This document shows positions 30,495-40,942 of a DNA stretch of 64,000 bases, one piece after another. This DNA is from Asparagopsis taxiformis (taxonomy: Eukaryota; Rhodophyta; Florideophyceae; Bonnemaisoniales; Bonnemaisoniaceae). The notes beneath the pieces were generated by a model. The model searched no databases and was not told the origin of the DNA. It saw only the letters and a program-made list of their open reading frames with translations. A program made the position numbers and the translations under genes. Location of the stretch: positions 203,683-267,682 of the forward strand of contig JALQPE010000320.1 of the NCBI GenBank assembly GCA_030407315.1, written 5' to 3'. How positions within the stretch are numbered: the stretch's first letter is position 1; each line of letters begins with the position of its first letter.

Positions 30495-32747
30495 TTACGT
30501 GTAACCTAATCCACCGCCAAGTGAATCAAACTGTGCATCAGCGATAACATCAACGAATGAATCACTATCTCTCGACTCGGCCGTTTCAAAAGCTTCCTCG
30601 TCCTCCGTCTCGCTTTCATTCGCATTGAGCTCTTCTCTCTCCTCTACCGCCTCTCCAGAGTATCCACTACCAATTCCGTTGCGCAACAAATATGATTCCT
30701 CAATTGGAACAGGTTCCAGATCAACAGCCTTGTCGACTCCGCTTGTCAACTTTCCGCCCTTTATCGATGTTGACTCCGTACTACGCGCTGCAGCTCCACT
30801 GAAAGCTGCCCTCGCTTTTTCGAAAGCAGAGTTTGGAGCCGGTGTTGAAATTATAAGTGGACTACCTTTCCGTTCTGAATGCTCTTCCGAGGAGTATCCA
30901 CCACTTGTCAAGGATCTGTCACTGTTGTTATATTTCTTTCTCATCGTGGACGCATTCGAACGCTGATCCCGTGTTTTCGAGTCATCATGTCCTGGTAATG
31001 CTTCTGGAAATGAGTCATTCGTTTCAAACTTGGAAATGCGATCCATTATTGTTTCAGGTACTGGACTTTCAGAAGATGAACGCTCAGAATCACATACTGT
31101 CGAAGCCGAAATCTCATTATCATGCTCGTGTTCGTTATAGAGACCATTCGCAGTCTCGTTTATATCTAAAGATGAGATCGCGTCTTCAGCGGTGATGAGC
31201 TGTTCAGACTCATGCACAAATTTTCGCCCAGACTGAGACTTTGATCTGTGGTATTGAGGCGATGGAAATATATCTCCATATTCATCACTGAGATGTAGTG
31301 GCACTGATTCAGTTTCTACGAAATCATCCTTGCCTCGCTTCTCTTCATGAGGTGCTGATGCCGAGTTTTGCTTATCTGCTCTGTAGTATTTTTCTCCGTA
31401 GAGCGAAGACGCGCGGTCAGGGGACGAGTAAGGTGGTGGAGGGGACGGGGGCGGTGGGACGTCTGCAATGTTGGAATTGTCAATATAGTACGGTGGTGGT
31501 GGTGGTGGCGGCGGTGGTGGTGGTGGAGCTGCGCTTACCGCGCGAGCAAAAATGTCAGGGTTTGTATCATGACGTGGTGAAGTACGTGAGAGCTCATCCG
31601 TCTCATTGTCATCATCAATATCCACAGAATCGATGACAAAATTGTCAAAGCTATCTTCATCGTACATGCTGGGCATAGTTTCAAGTTCATGCTCTTCCGG
31701 CGGCGGCATGTTATGCTCGGCAATGACTGCAATGTATTCGTATGATGGTACGGCGGCTTCATCTGCATGACTTTCGCTGGGCATTGGAGGTGGCGGGGGT
31801 GGCGGTGGCGGTTGTGCCACCAATGAAGACCCGGACTGCATTTCTCGTTCGGGAGATACGCGCGCTGATAATACAGCAGGAGACCCTCCTGGTGGTTCGT
31901 AGACCTGATCAAAAAGATGTTCTTCTTGGTCGTCTGCTTGACGAATATGGTCTACAGCATACTCTTCATCTTTCCTATCAAGCGATACGCCACTGCGCGC
32001 AATCTGATCTATGCCGTGCGTCAACGAAACCGACGGACCGATACTTTGGAACAATCGGCTTGGCGTTTCAGCGTCGACATCATAATCTGATTCCAAGTCA
32101 TCATACATGTGAGTGATAAGTGCCTCGGATACAAACTCTTCATATTCGGCGTGACGAGACACTCTCAAGCGGCGACCGAGCGAATTTGGCAAATCTTCGT
32201 CAGTTTGGCCTTGACTTGTTGCGCTAAGTCGTATAGAATCGCCCGAGAGCGGCTCGGGCATCTTTCCAAACGAAGGAACGGAAGAAATCTTTGACATTTT
32301 GGAGCCTGCGGAAGAAACACGGCGCAAAGCGCGGCTATTTGAAGCGAATGCACCCTTGTCGGCGTCTGCGCGGGTGATAGTGTCGGGATCTACGAGAGGT
32401 TGTGCGTGTCTGTCGGCGCCTTCGGTTCGCTCGGGTTGGTCAAGTTTGGAAACGTTGTCTCGCGGTGGCGGCTCGGGATGGCGGTCTGGATGGTGGGGGA
32501 GTGGGGGAGCGGGTGTTTGCGGCGGTTGTGGCGGTGGCGGGAGGGCTGGGGCGGGGGAAGCGCACAAATTCCCGACGGACAGTTGAATGCGAGCCATTTC
32601 TCGATTTGGAAATGTCGTGCCGCGTAGAGGCGGCGTCACGCGAGCCCATCTATCCTTATCGACGTACTCCTGTTCGCGGACGCGCGACTTGTTTCCGCTA
32701 ACAAGTTCGAGAAGACGTCGTGCCTGGTATTGACTAAGAACGGGCAT
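30495..32747 (-). CDS. polyproline-rich, acidic disordered protein of unknown function
   Basis: The frame is open upstream, but the first ATG is at 32747 (MPVLSQYQARRLLELVSGN), giving 750 residues. The N-terminal 55 residues look folded and could be conserved (VDKDRWARVTPPLRGTTFPN). The rest is low complexity: several tracts of 7-12 prolines (encoded by GGTGGT-like repeats on the plus strand near 31495-31530 and 31787-31810), Ser/Asp/Glu-rich stretches, and an acidic C-terminus ending in SLGGGLGYT. Polyproline tracts of this kind bind profilin, SH3 or EVH1 domains, so a link to actin or signalling is possible, but there is no formin or WASP domain to support it. A real gene is likely because the frame holds for over 2.2 kb. 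Confidence 0.7.
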   Translation of the reverse strand: MPVLSQYQARRLLELVSGNKSRVREQEYVDKDRWARVTPPLRGTTFPNREMARIQLSVGNLCASPAPALPPPPQPPQTPAPPLPHHPDRHPEPPPRDNVSKLDQPERTEGADRHAQPLVDPDTITRADADKGAFASNSRALRRVSSAGSKMSKISSVPSFGKMPEPLSGDSIRLSATSQGQTDEDLPNSLGRRLRVSRHAEYEEFVSEALITHMYDDLESDYDVDAETPSRLFQSIGPSVSLTHGIDQIARSGVSLDRKDEEYAVDHIRQADDQEEHLFDQVYEPPGGSPAVLSARVSPEREMQSGSSLVAQPPPPPPPPPMPSESHADEAAVPSYEYIAVIAEHNMPPPEEHELETMPSMYDEDSFDNFVIDSVDIDDDNETDELSRTSPRHDTNPDIFARAVSAAPPPPPPPPPPPPYYIDNSNIADVPPPPSPPPPYSSPDRASSLYGEKYYRADKQNSASAPHEEKRGKDDFVETESVPLHLSDEYGDIFPSPQYHRSKSQSGRKFVHESEQLITAEDAISSLDINETANGLYNEHEHDNEISASTVCDSERSSSESPVPETIMDRISKFETNDSFPEALPGHDDSKTRDQRSNASTMRKKYNNSDRSLTSGGYSSEEHSERKGSPLIISTPAPNSAFEKARAAFSGAAARSTESTSIKGGKLTSGVDKAVDLEPVPIEESYLLRNGIGSGYSGEAVEEREELNANESETEDEEAFETAESRDSDSFVDVIADAQFDSLGGGLGYT

Positions 32748-35700
32748 GACGATGGAAGGGTGGAGCGACGTTTGGCACGGGTGGGTGTGGCTGCGAGATA
32801 TTTGCCCGGGATGCAAGTTGTCTGTCGGGAATATTGCGAAGAGGAAAGATGTTGTGTTTTGCGCGTATGCTACACCTAGGGTACGTATGCTCTGTACAGC
32901 CCGTTGTACGCAACTGTACTGCACGGTGCAGGTCAGCTGGCAATTGTGAATTTGTTATTATGTGAATCAAATTGCGCTGCGCTGCCTAATTTCAGCTCGC
33001 GCGCTCTTTGTTTGCCAGCACTTGCTCCCGTTGCAAGCATCAACTCGATACGATGAGGAAGCAGAGCGAATTGCCAATCATAGGCCTTACTCTGTATATG
33101 TCTCTCGCGCACTGTCGCAACGTTGAACTCGTTCAATTGCTCCCTCGTTACGGACGTCAACGTACAGGGAGGCGTAAACTGCCTTACCTTCGCATCGCAT
33201 CATTGAAAATGTTGCTATATTTTCAAATATTTCGCCATATTTCTCCTATTTTCCCATAATCATTGATGCATCTGAATTGTGGTGTAATTGCGCAACGGAA
33301 AGCCATCTATTTTCAGGACTCAAGCAGCGCACACCACGTACCCTCGGAAGACGCGCACCAAACTGGCTCCGGAGCATACCGCGTTCCACTCTCAGGTCCG
33401 CCCTGCCTTTTCGCAGACTTCAACTGCTCACGTGACAAATCCAAACTTGAAAACCTACTTTACACAATTACATTGCTTGGTCATAGTTGGCAGCTGTCAT
33501 GTTCACTTACATCGTTGGAACATATTTTAGATGCCATACCATACCATTTGCCCGCCCTAAGACCTTGTCCTCACTTGGAACAGGCGTGCCGAATCTATAT
33601 ATTCAATATGGGACAATGGAATAGAATAATAGCAACCTTGATTGGTAGTGCAACCTATTACACTTTATGCATATTGCATGCATGGGAATTACTTGTCGGC
33701 CTGCCTTGCGATGAGTTTGATATACGTCAACACGAGCATGGCGGTGATTGCTCGAGTGGTGTGAGTGCTTCCTAATGCTCCGCACAGCTGTCAAGTACAT
33801 GCCAATCGTCCACTGCCATCGCGAGACTCGAGCAAGTGCTCAATTGATCAACCTGTGCGCTTACAGTCGCGTGCTCACTCATATACCGCAAAGAGCATTC
33901 ATGAGCTCTTTGATTGGATGTCACCCACAACCTAATTTTCAAATAAAAATTTAAATAATCTCACTGATTTCCAAATGGAAGCAATCATGCGTCAAACATC
34001 ATCGACTACCCAGGGATCCAGATCCAAGTATTTTAAATCCGGAACACATCGCGCTTACCAAAATGATAGTCATCGGCAAACAATTGCTTCCGACGTACCC
34101 CATCTTGTCGGCCCACACACAAACGTTCTCAAAATTCATGACAAACGGCCGCTCGCTCATCATCACGCGAGTCACCTCGCACGTTCTCGCTGCTGCAATC
34201 CTCATCAACACTTCATTACAACTCCGTCCGCACTCTTTAAACCTGACGCAACATCACGTAACCAGTCACCGTTCAGACCTATCTGGCGCAGTTGACACGG
34301 CATGCCCAGTCACATCTATCAATCACGCACCAACTCACCAGGCATCCATCCACCGTAGATACTCCACAGATGCGTTATCCAGCGCACGCACGCACGCGCG
34401 CTCCACTCGGCTGCGTTTGTCGCCATCACCATCAAGGTGCACTTGACGGGCGGTGTCTTTCGGGTGCCATGCATGCCATCGCACGTCGCCGCAGCGCCGG
34501 CGGTGCGCTGCGGTGTGGTGCCATGCCACGCGCTGTCTGGCTGCAACTGGCAATGAGAGATGTCGCGTAGGGCATGCACCGTGCCGCGCTACATGGAACA
34601 CACTCGAGACTGTTTGGAATGCGCAAACAAGTGCCACTGTAGCGACTGGCTGCGAGGGATGGATTGATCCGTTGCCAGATTGGAGGAAGACACGGCGACT
34701 CAAACACAGCCGCTGTTTCTACGACGGTGGATTTCGGCTACGCGCTGCTCATCGCTGTGCGGCGCGCGTTTATGTGCTTCTCGCAAACAGCATCCAGGTG
34801 GAACTGCATTCGTTTAGTTGAGCTCATTCCAATAACCAGGTTTCTCTCAAGATTTCTTGTTTACTGTACGCTGCGCCGTTCTACTCCGCTGTCCACCACC
34901 CAGTGTTTGTTCGTACCTTGCCGCGAACCACGCTCACGGTAGCGGAAGTGGCACGCTTCGACCGAGCAACGCTTTCTTGCTATGATTATTATTATATGCT
35001 TGTTCATCTATTTGTCATGTCACCTTCTGACAAGAGCATGCGTGCTAGAGTGCGCCATACCATGTGTGGCACCTGCTTTGGTGTTCCATCATGATAGGGT
35101 GTCAACTTGTGCACAATTGTGCGTACACGCGTTCTCGCTGCGCAAAGGCGGCCCAACTTGCAATTTAGCATCGAGTCGAGGAAAGTACATCTTGTTTACT
35201 GGAGTTGATTCCAGCAGCAACGTTGCTCTTCATTTCGATGATAAGTTTAGAGAGCATTGTTTTCCCGCCGTATTGTGGACAACTTGCTGGTATGTGTTGC
35301 AGTAGGTTGATAGTGGATATGTACAGTCCAAGATAAGTCTTCCATAGCTATACAGTGAACAAATATAACTTGGGTGGTGCTGTAAGTAGGTAGGTAGAGG
35401 CAATGTTGGACCTTGCGATCGTCCCATCGCTCGAAAATAGAGCCAGTGGGATATATTTCAAGTGAGTGAACGACGACCAATGGACTGTTGGATGGTCGCA
35501 GATTGGGAGGCTGAGCGACTGGATGTGCAATTTTGCAGGTAGCACGATGAAGACAGCGGGTCCACTGCGGTGATGTGTATTCCAACAAACAGGCATGTCC
35601 CACATCGCGCTATTGCGAATCGATTTTGATGTATGTTACAGCAGAAGCGGACAGCGCAGTGCACCGTGAGACTTGAGATTAGGCGATGTGGCCTGCAGCG

Positions 35701-37704
35701 ATGACCATTGCGGCAACACACCAAAGGCCCTGTAGAAGGAGGTGCAGGAGGCGTAGCTCGGTTATTACAGTACAAGGCAGAGGTAATCGCCTGTGTGTTG
35801 TGCGCTGTCTGGCCGGTTGCGAGAAGTGTTGAAAGGTCGTGTTATATAATGTTGCAAAGTCATGGCCAACGCGGCTCTCTTACGAAGCCGGACCACTGCG
35901 TATGCGGTTATGCGGGCTGTTGTATCGTCGTGTGCCGCCCCTTTTCGGTGAGCGCATTTTGATGCGGGGCCCGTTGCCGACGAGGCGGAGGCTGGGTGCG
36001 GCCAGTTTGCCGAGTACTGCGACGGTAGCGAGTCGTGAATTTCGCACAGGTAGACAGGCGGGCGGGCACAACGTCTCGATATGTTGCGGCCCAGAAGAGA
36101 GGAAGGCGAGGGAGTGAGTGGTGGCTCGAGAGGGTTAATCTTTGTTACTGTACACCGCGGAGAACGCCGGCGGTACCTGTATTCTATTTTGTGGTGGTGC
36201 TGAGCTGGGCTGGGCAGGGCAGCGTAGGGTAGGGGCATGTACCGTATTGAGCGCTGACGTACCATCGGGATACAGTAGTACGGTGTTATCATGGACATAC
36301 TTCCTACAGTACACGTGCTAACAACGCATGTTGCGCTGTATCTAAAGCGCTACAGTACGCAAGCGACGACTAATGAAGATACAGCTCAGTTGTACTGTAT
36401 TACTATAGAGCGGGTAGATGAGGTAGGCATTACGTGGATTGGAGGTGTGTACGTATGCATGTTTCTGTGTGTGCGTGCGACCTTGGAGGGCGACGATGTC
36501 GACGATGAGCAGGGGGATAGCAGCCGTGCGTTGTTATTTTCAAGTTGTCAAGGGTTGGGCTCAAGTCGGACGAGGCCATGGGCGACAAGATGTGTGCCTT
36601 CTGTTCGCTCGCATCACATCACATCAGGTCTGCGGTGAGATGCGATGTGGCGGTCAGCAAGTTGCCAAACTTGGTTGTCCATTCATCGTTTGCACAGCTT
36701 TACAGTGGTCGTGAACAAGATGTGTTGAATGCACAGCGAATATGAGGCATGCGTGCGTATTGAGTTGAATGCGTCAGGCGATAGGCAGACCAAGCTGCAG
36801 ATGGGAATGGCCCGCGCAAAATGGGGACATATGAAAGGGTGCATGCATGGTGACACGTTTTCTCCCCTGACATCATCTGACAATATGAATCACAGCGTTG
36901 CGCATTCCACCGCAGGTGCTGTTGCGGCTGACTGGAAGCACGAGCACGTAGCCGGTCCGTAAATAAAGGACGAGTGACCAATAACTGGCGCACGGCTGCA
37001 GCGCCGACGGTAGCCGCAACGGGCCGTGGAACGCATGGTAATGCTCGTTGATTGGCAGTGGACTTGCTTCGATACGCAATATGTGCAGCACGGCGCACAA
37101 GGCACTGTTTCGCTGTGGCTGCAGTTACAGTGTACCTAACACGTGTGCAACTAAATTAACTATACGTACGTTGAAATAACGCCGTCGAGCTTGACGCGCC
37201 CAGCCGACCTGCCTGCCCACCCGTAGTTACGCGCTTTCCTACGCTTGACGTCACAAGCGCAGCCGAGAGCGCCGCGGCGCAGCACAGCACAGCCGAGCGC
37301 GCCCTGTAAGGACTTGCAAATAACAATTGCTGCGCCCCCTTTTTCTGCATTCCAACTACACTGTGGAACGGTAACACTCTTCACTGCACCACACCGCACT
37401 GCACTGCACTGCACCGCACCGCACCACCGCACTGCACTGCACTGCACCGCACTGCACCACACTACACACTGCGCACCGCAGTCCAGAGCAGTGCAGTGCA
37501 GTGCACATTTTCAATCTCTATATTACCGTATCCTACTCTGCGCGCACACGCACGCCGTATAAGACGCAGCGACCGCCCGACCTTCCGGGCAATCAGCCGC
37601 TCGCTACTCACCATCTCTCGTCCAACGTCAACCCTATCCACACTTGCCATCGCTCACACGCACGCATCCACACCACACCCACTGCACCCCACTTCCGCGA
37701 ATGG
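32748..37704. other. about 5 kb with no recognisable gene
   Basis: Unusually long for this compact region. Open frames are all short (the longest, 33263-33775 and 35765-36298, show no motifs and odd composition). I looked for tRNA, spliceosomal RNA and SRP RNA signatures by eye and saw none. It contains four of the window's seven exact TACAGTAC/GTACTGTA motifs (35766-36399). It may hold regulatory DNA, non-coding RNA or a gene with many short exons that I cannot resolve. Confidence 0.5.
37382..37506. repeat. CACTG/CACCG pentamer array with inverted copy
   Basis: An irregular array of GCACT and GCACC units on the plus strand followed at 37488-37506 by the complementary GCAGTGCAGTGCAGTGCA. The two parts can fold into a hairpin. 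It lies about 200 bp upstream of the cyclin start codon. Confidence 0.85.
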
Positions 37705-38661
37705 ATGGAGCTCGAATGCGTGGAGAGTCTGGCCCCAGACACTCTGCCCTTGACAACACCACTCTTCCACCACCAATACTATGACCTGGACGCCTTGTGC
37801 AAGTCGCAGCCAACAACCAACTACTATGAAGTGGCACATGCCTCGTCCCCATTAACTCGACCACCGTCGCCAGCGCCCAAGCGTCGGCGCCATTCTTACT
37901 CGCCGCCGCCGCGCCCACCACCCGCGGTGCCGCATCCGCTCACAATTCTCACCGCACGCGATGGCGCCCACGCCGTCGCTCGCCCCGATCATCTGCGCGA
38001 CACCAAGGTGAGCGCCGAAATGAGAGAGGAGATTGTCGCATGGTGGTCGGACATGACGACGGTGTTGCAACTGTCCGATGCGATTGTGTCGTTGTCGGCC
38101 AATCTATTTGATCGTTTCCTGATGAAACGAGCGGTGAGTAAATTGCTGCTGTACCCACTGACGGCTGCATGCTTCCTGTTGGCATGCAAGGTGATCATGG
38201 ACGACCAAGTGCCGATCGTTGATATCGTGTCCAGATCGCAAGTGCCATTGGAGTCGATCTACAGTATGGAGAGCGTGGTTTTGAATGTGTTGGAATGGCG
38301 TGTGAGTGTTGTCACCGCACACGAAGTTGTGGCCGAGCTCAACGGTATGCATCCGCCCAAGTCATCGGTGGAGCAGATGCAGGTGCTGCAGCAGAGTTTA
38401 TTGCTGCATGCTGTGCTGGACTATCGACTGGCATGGCTACGAGCTACGTCTGTTGGGGTGGCGTGCGTGCTGGTGAGCGCATGCGTGTCGACTGGTGGCG
38501 ATGGCGCATGGCGTGATCCCAAGTCGGATGCGTTGTACAAGGTGGCTGAAGAATGTGGAGTAGATTTGAGAGAGGTGGATTTTTGCATTCCCTATTTGCG
38601 CGCCACCATGAGCCAACTATTTGATGACATCGAAGAGGTTAGCAGTGAAACGGGGGAATGA
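37705..38661 (+). CDS. cyclin (A/B/D-type cyclin box)
   Basis: The frame is open from 37501 without a credible start; the ATG at 37705 (MELECVESLAPD) gives 318 residues. Residues 1-90 are Pro/Ser-rich with a nuclear-type cluster (PKRRRH). The N-terminal cyclin box spans about 105-210: MREEIVAWWSDM, LSANLFDRFLMKR, LYPLTAACFLLACKVIMDDQ, IYSMESVVLNVLEWRVSV. A second cyclin fold follows (about 212-300, HAVLDYRLAWLRATSVGVACVLVSACV). It activates a cyclin-dependent kinase in cell-cycle control. No destruction box is seen at the N-terminus, which favours a D-type over a mitotic cyclin, but the subtype is not certain. The upstream pentamer hairpin is in its promoter. Confidence 0.85.
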   Translation: MELECVESLAPDTLPLTTPLFHHQYYDLDALCKSQPTTNYYEVAHASSPLTRPPSPAPKRRRHSYSPPPRPPPAVPHPLTILTARDGAHAVARPDHLRDTKVSAEMREEIVAWWSDMTTVLQLSDAIVSLSANLFDRFLMKRAVSKLLLYPLTAACFLLACKVIMDDQVPIVDIVSRSQVPLESIYSMESVVLNVLEWRVSVVTAHEVVAELNGMHPPKSSVEQMQVLQQSLLLHAVLDYRLAWLRATSVGVACVLVSACVSTGGDGAWRDPKSDALYKVAEECGVDLREVDFCIPYLRATMSQLFDDIEEVSSETGE

Positions 38662-40942
38662 TGATGTGTAATAGGTTTTGCATTCTTAGTAAAGCATGCA
38701 TGCATGTGCATGCCGATATCTGTCAAAGTTGTGAGTACGTACAAGTTGACGTGTTGATTGGTGCGAATGAGTCCGAAGGAGGTGGCGTACGTGCGCGCGC
38801 GCTCAAACTGCTTGTCTACGCTACGCGCTTTCCACCACAAAAGTCGGCAGCGAGTGGATGGAATACAGTCGTATCATAAACCAATTTTGTGTGCAGAAGA
38901 GTAAATTTATTTCTGGACAACGCGCTGATGCGTCACTGCCAATCTACGGCAACGCACGATGGATGTACACCTACCACAACTGCGAGCGAGCGAGAGCCTT
39001 GATTGCGGCGCCACCTTGCAGTACGTGACGTGCACGTAATCAAAGTCGGCGCCACTACCGAGATGTGAATCACTTTATGCAAAAGGTCGATGCAATGACG
39101 AGCGACGGCCACTTGCGTGCCGATTGGCAATCAGTGATTCCACCGACGAGCGGGTAGGCGGGCGGGAAAGAGAGAGTGCGCACGAGGAGATATGGCGCAC
39201 ACGCCTCGAGACGGACACTCGTTTACGTGTTGTGCAAGTAAGAGTGATGGACTTGGGCAATCATTCCATGATCATGATCGTGCACTAAACTGCCGTGCAT
39301 CGTCGGATGTTATGTAATTGCTGGCAATGCCAAATTTCCACCATTTGATTCACTTTTCATCCGTCCGTCAATCGCGCCTCTCCATGTCTATCACTTAACA
39401 ACACGTCAACGTGACCAACTTTTCCTCCACGTCGCGCAACTCTCCCCAGACTGCAACGTACGTTCCCCTCTGCGGCTGCCAGCCGACCGAGCTCGATTGC
39501 GGCTGCTACGAGCGTCCGACTCGGGGACGCATCGTCGGCGTCGGCGCCTCGACGTCCATCTCGCTACTGTACGTCTGCCTTGTAGATCAAGTTGCGTTTC
39601 ATGACGTATGATGACATATTTCAGTGATAGTTTATACGTGTGCTTGCAGCTTCTTCCACCAGGGCTGGGCTGACTGGATGATACAAAAATTTAATCAAAA
39701 TGCCGTTTACAGGGCCAAATCGGACGCACATGATGCACCGTGTTTGTCATCGCTGTAGACCGACGAGCGAGCTGATCCATGATCACCGATTTTCTGGCTA
39801 GACAGAGATATCTCTCATTCACACAACGACCGACCAAACGGGCACGGTTGTGTTGCAGCGCCGCACCGCGCAGCCCCGCCCATCGGCTCGCCCGCCTACC
39901 CGTCCACTTTTCTATTTTGCCGCCAGCACACCATAGCCACCTTTTAAACATATGACAACAGCTTGGTATCTGAATCAACTTTGTGGACAGCACATCGCAG
40001 CGCAGCACAGCGACCCATCGTCCAACTCACGGCTCTCCTTGGAAAGCCCCTCGCTCGCGCCATTCTCGTGTGGACGCACCGTCTCTTCATTTCCATTCAA
40101 TCCCGCTATATTTAGCGCCTTGCGCTGTCCGCACCGCTCCGCATCGCCGTTCCTCGACATCATTTCCGCCATGCTTGCGCCTGACTTGCGCAACCGCTCC
40201 ATTCAATTTGCGACACACCCATGCAGTCCAATTGCTGAGAGTAGAATTTCTCCCACCACACGCACTCATAACAGTAATTTCCACGCATTTCTAACGTAAG
40301 TACAAAGCCCGATAAATTGTTCTCATTTCACCGCTATAACCACCACCATCGTTCCTACAACCAGCTTCATCATATATCACCTTCCCGGCAATACGTCACC
40401 ATTTCGCCATTTTCCCCCTGCCCGCTTCCAGCATGTCCTCGTCAGTCCTATGACGACAATCCCGACATCAGAATAGACTGACGCAACCGACTCCCGCCCG
40501 CCATGCAAGGCGATCCACTCACTGCTGATACTACTCTCAAACGCGACCGCACCTGAACAGTATCGAAAACATCACAATTCACTCGCTTTTCATCAAATCA
40601 CACGACTTTCACACATATCGTACACACTTTATGTTACATCTCATTCACTACAATAAAACCAAAACCTTTGAGCGCCCTTCCGTCCTTTTCCCTGACAAAA
40701 AAACTTGTCAGCCAGCCAGTCATGAGATCCCTCATTCCCGGAGCCTTCCATTTCCATTCGCTAGCTTACCGAGATGTCATGACAATGCAGCAGCTGTAAA
40801 AGTCTAGACCGAAAGAGCCTTCGCCTATATTGTGGAACACAACTCGCACTACCCGCCAACCCTATGACATCTCAATCGCCTCTATTTTTAGGGTACAGTA
40901 TCTAAAACTTGACCATTTCCAAACAATCACACATCCCTTTTT
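38662..40942. other. intergenic, no confident gene
   Basis: About 2.3 kb. A possible mini-gene starts at an ATG at 40171 and meets a good donor (GTAAGT at 40296), but the only reading I find through a downstream acceptor stops within a few codons, so I do not call it. The right part (39950-40900) is C/A/T-rich on the plus strand. Confidence 0.45.

Noticed and set aside
33263..33775. 170-codon plus-strand frame in the long gene-poor stretch
   Set aside because: No motif, no hydrophobic pattern of a folded protein, and overlapping frames in other phases look just as plausible.
40171..40485. Possible two-exon mini-gene with a good GTAAGT donor
   Set aside because: The reading through the nearest acceptor stops after a few codons and no other exon fits.
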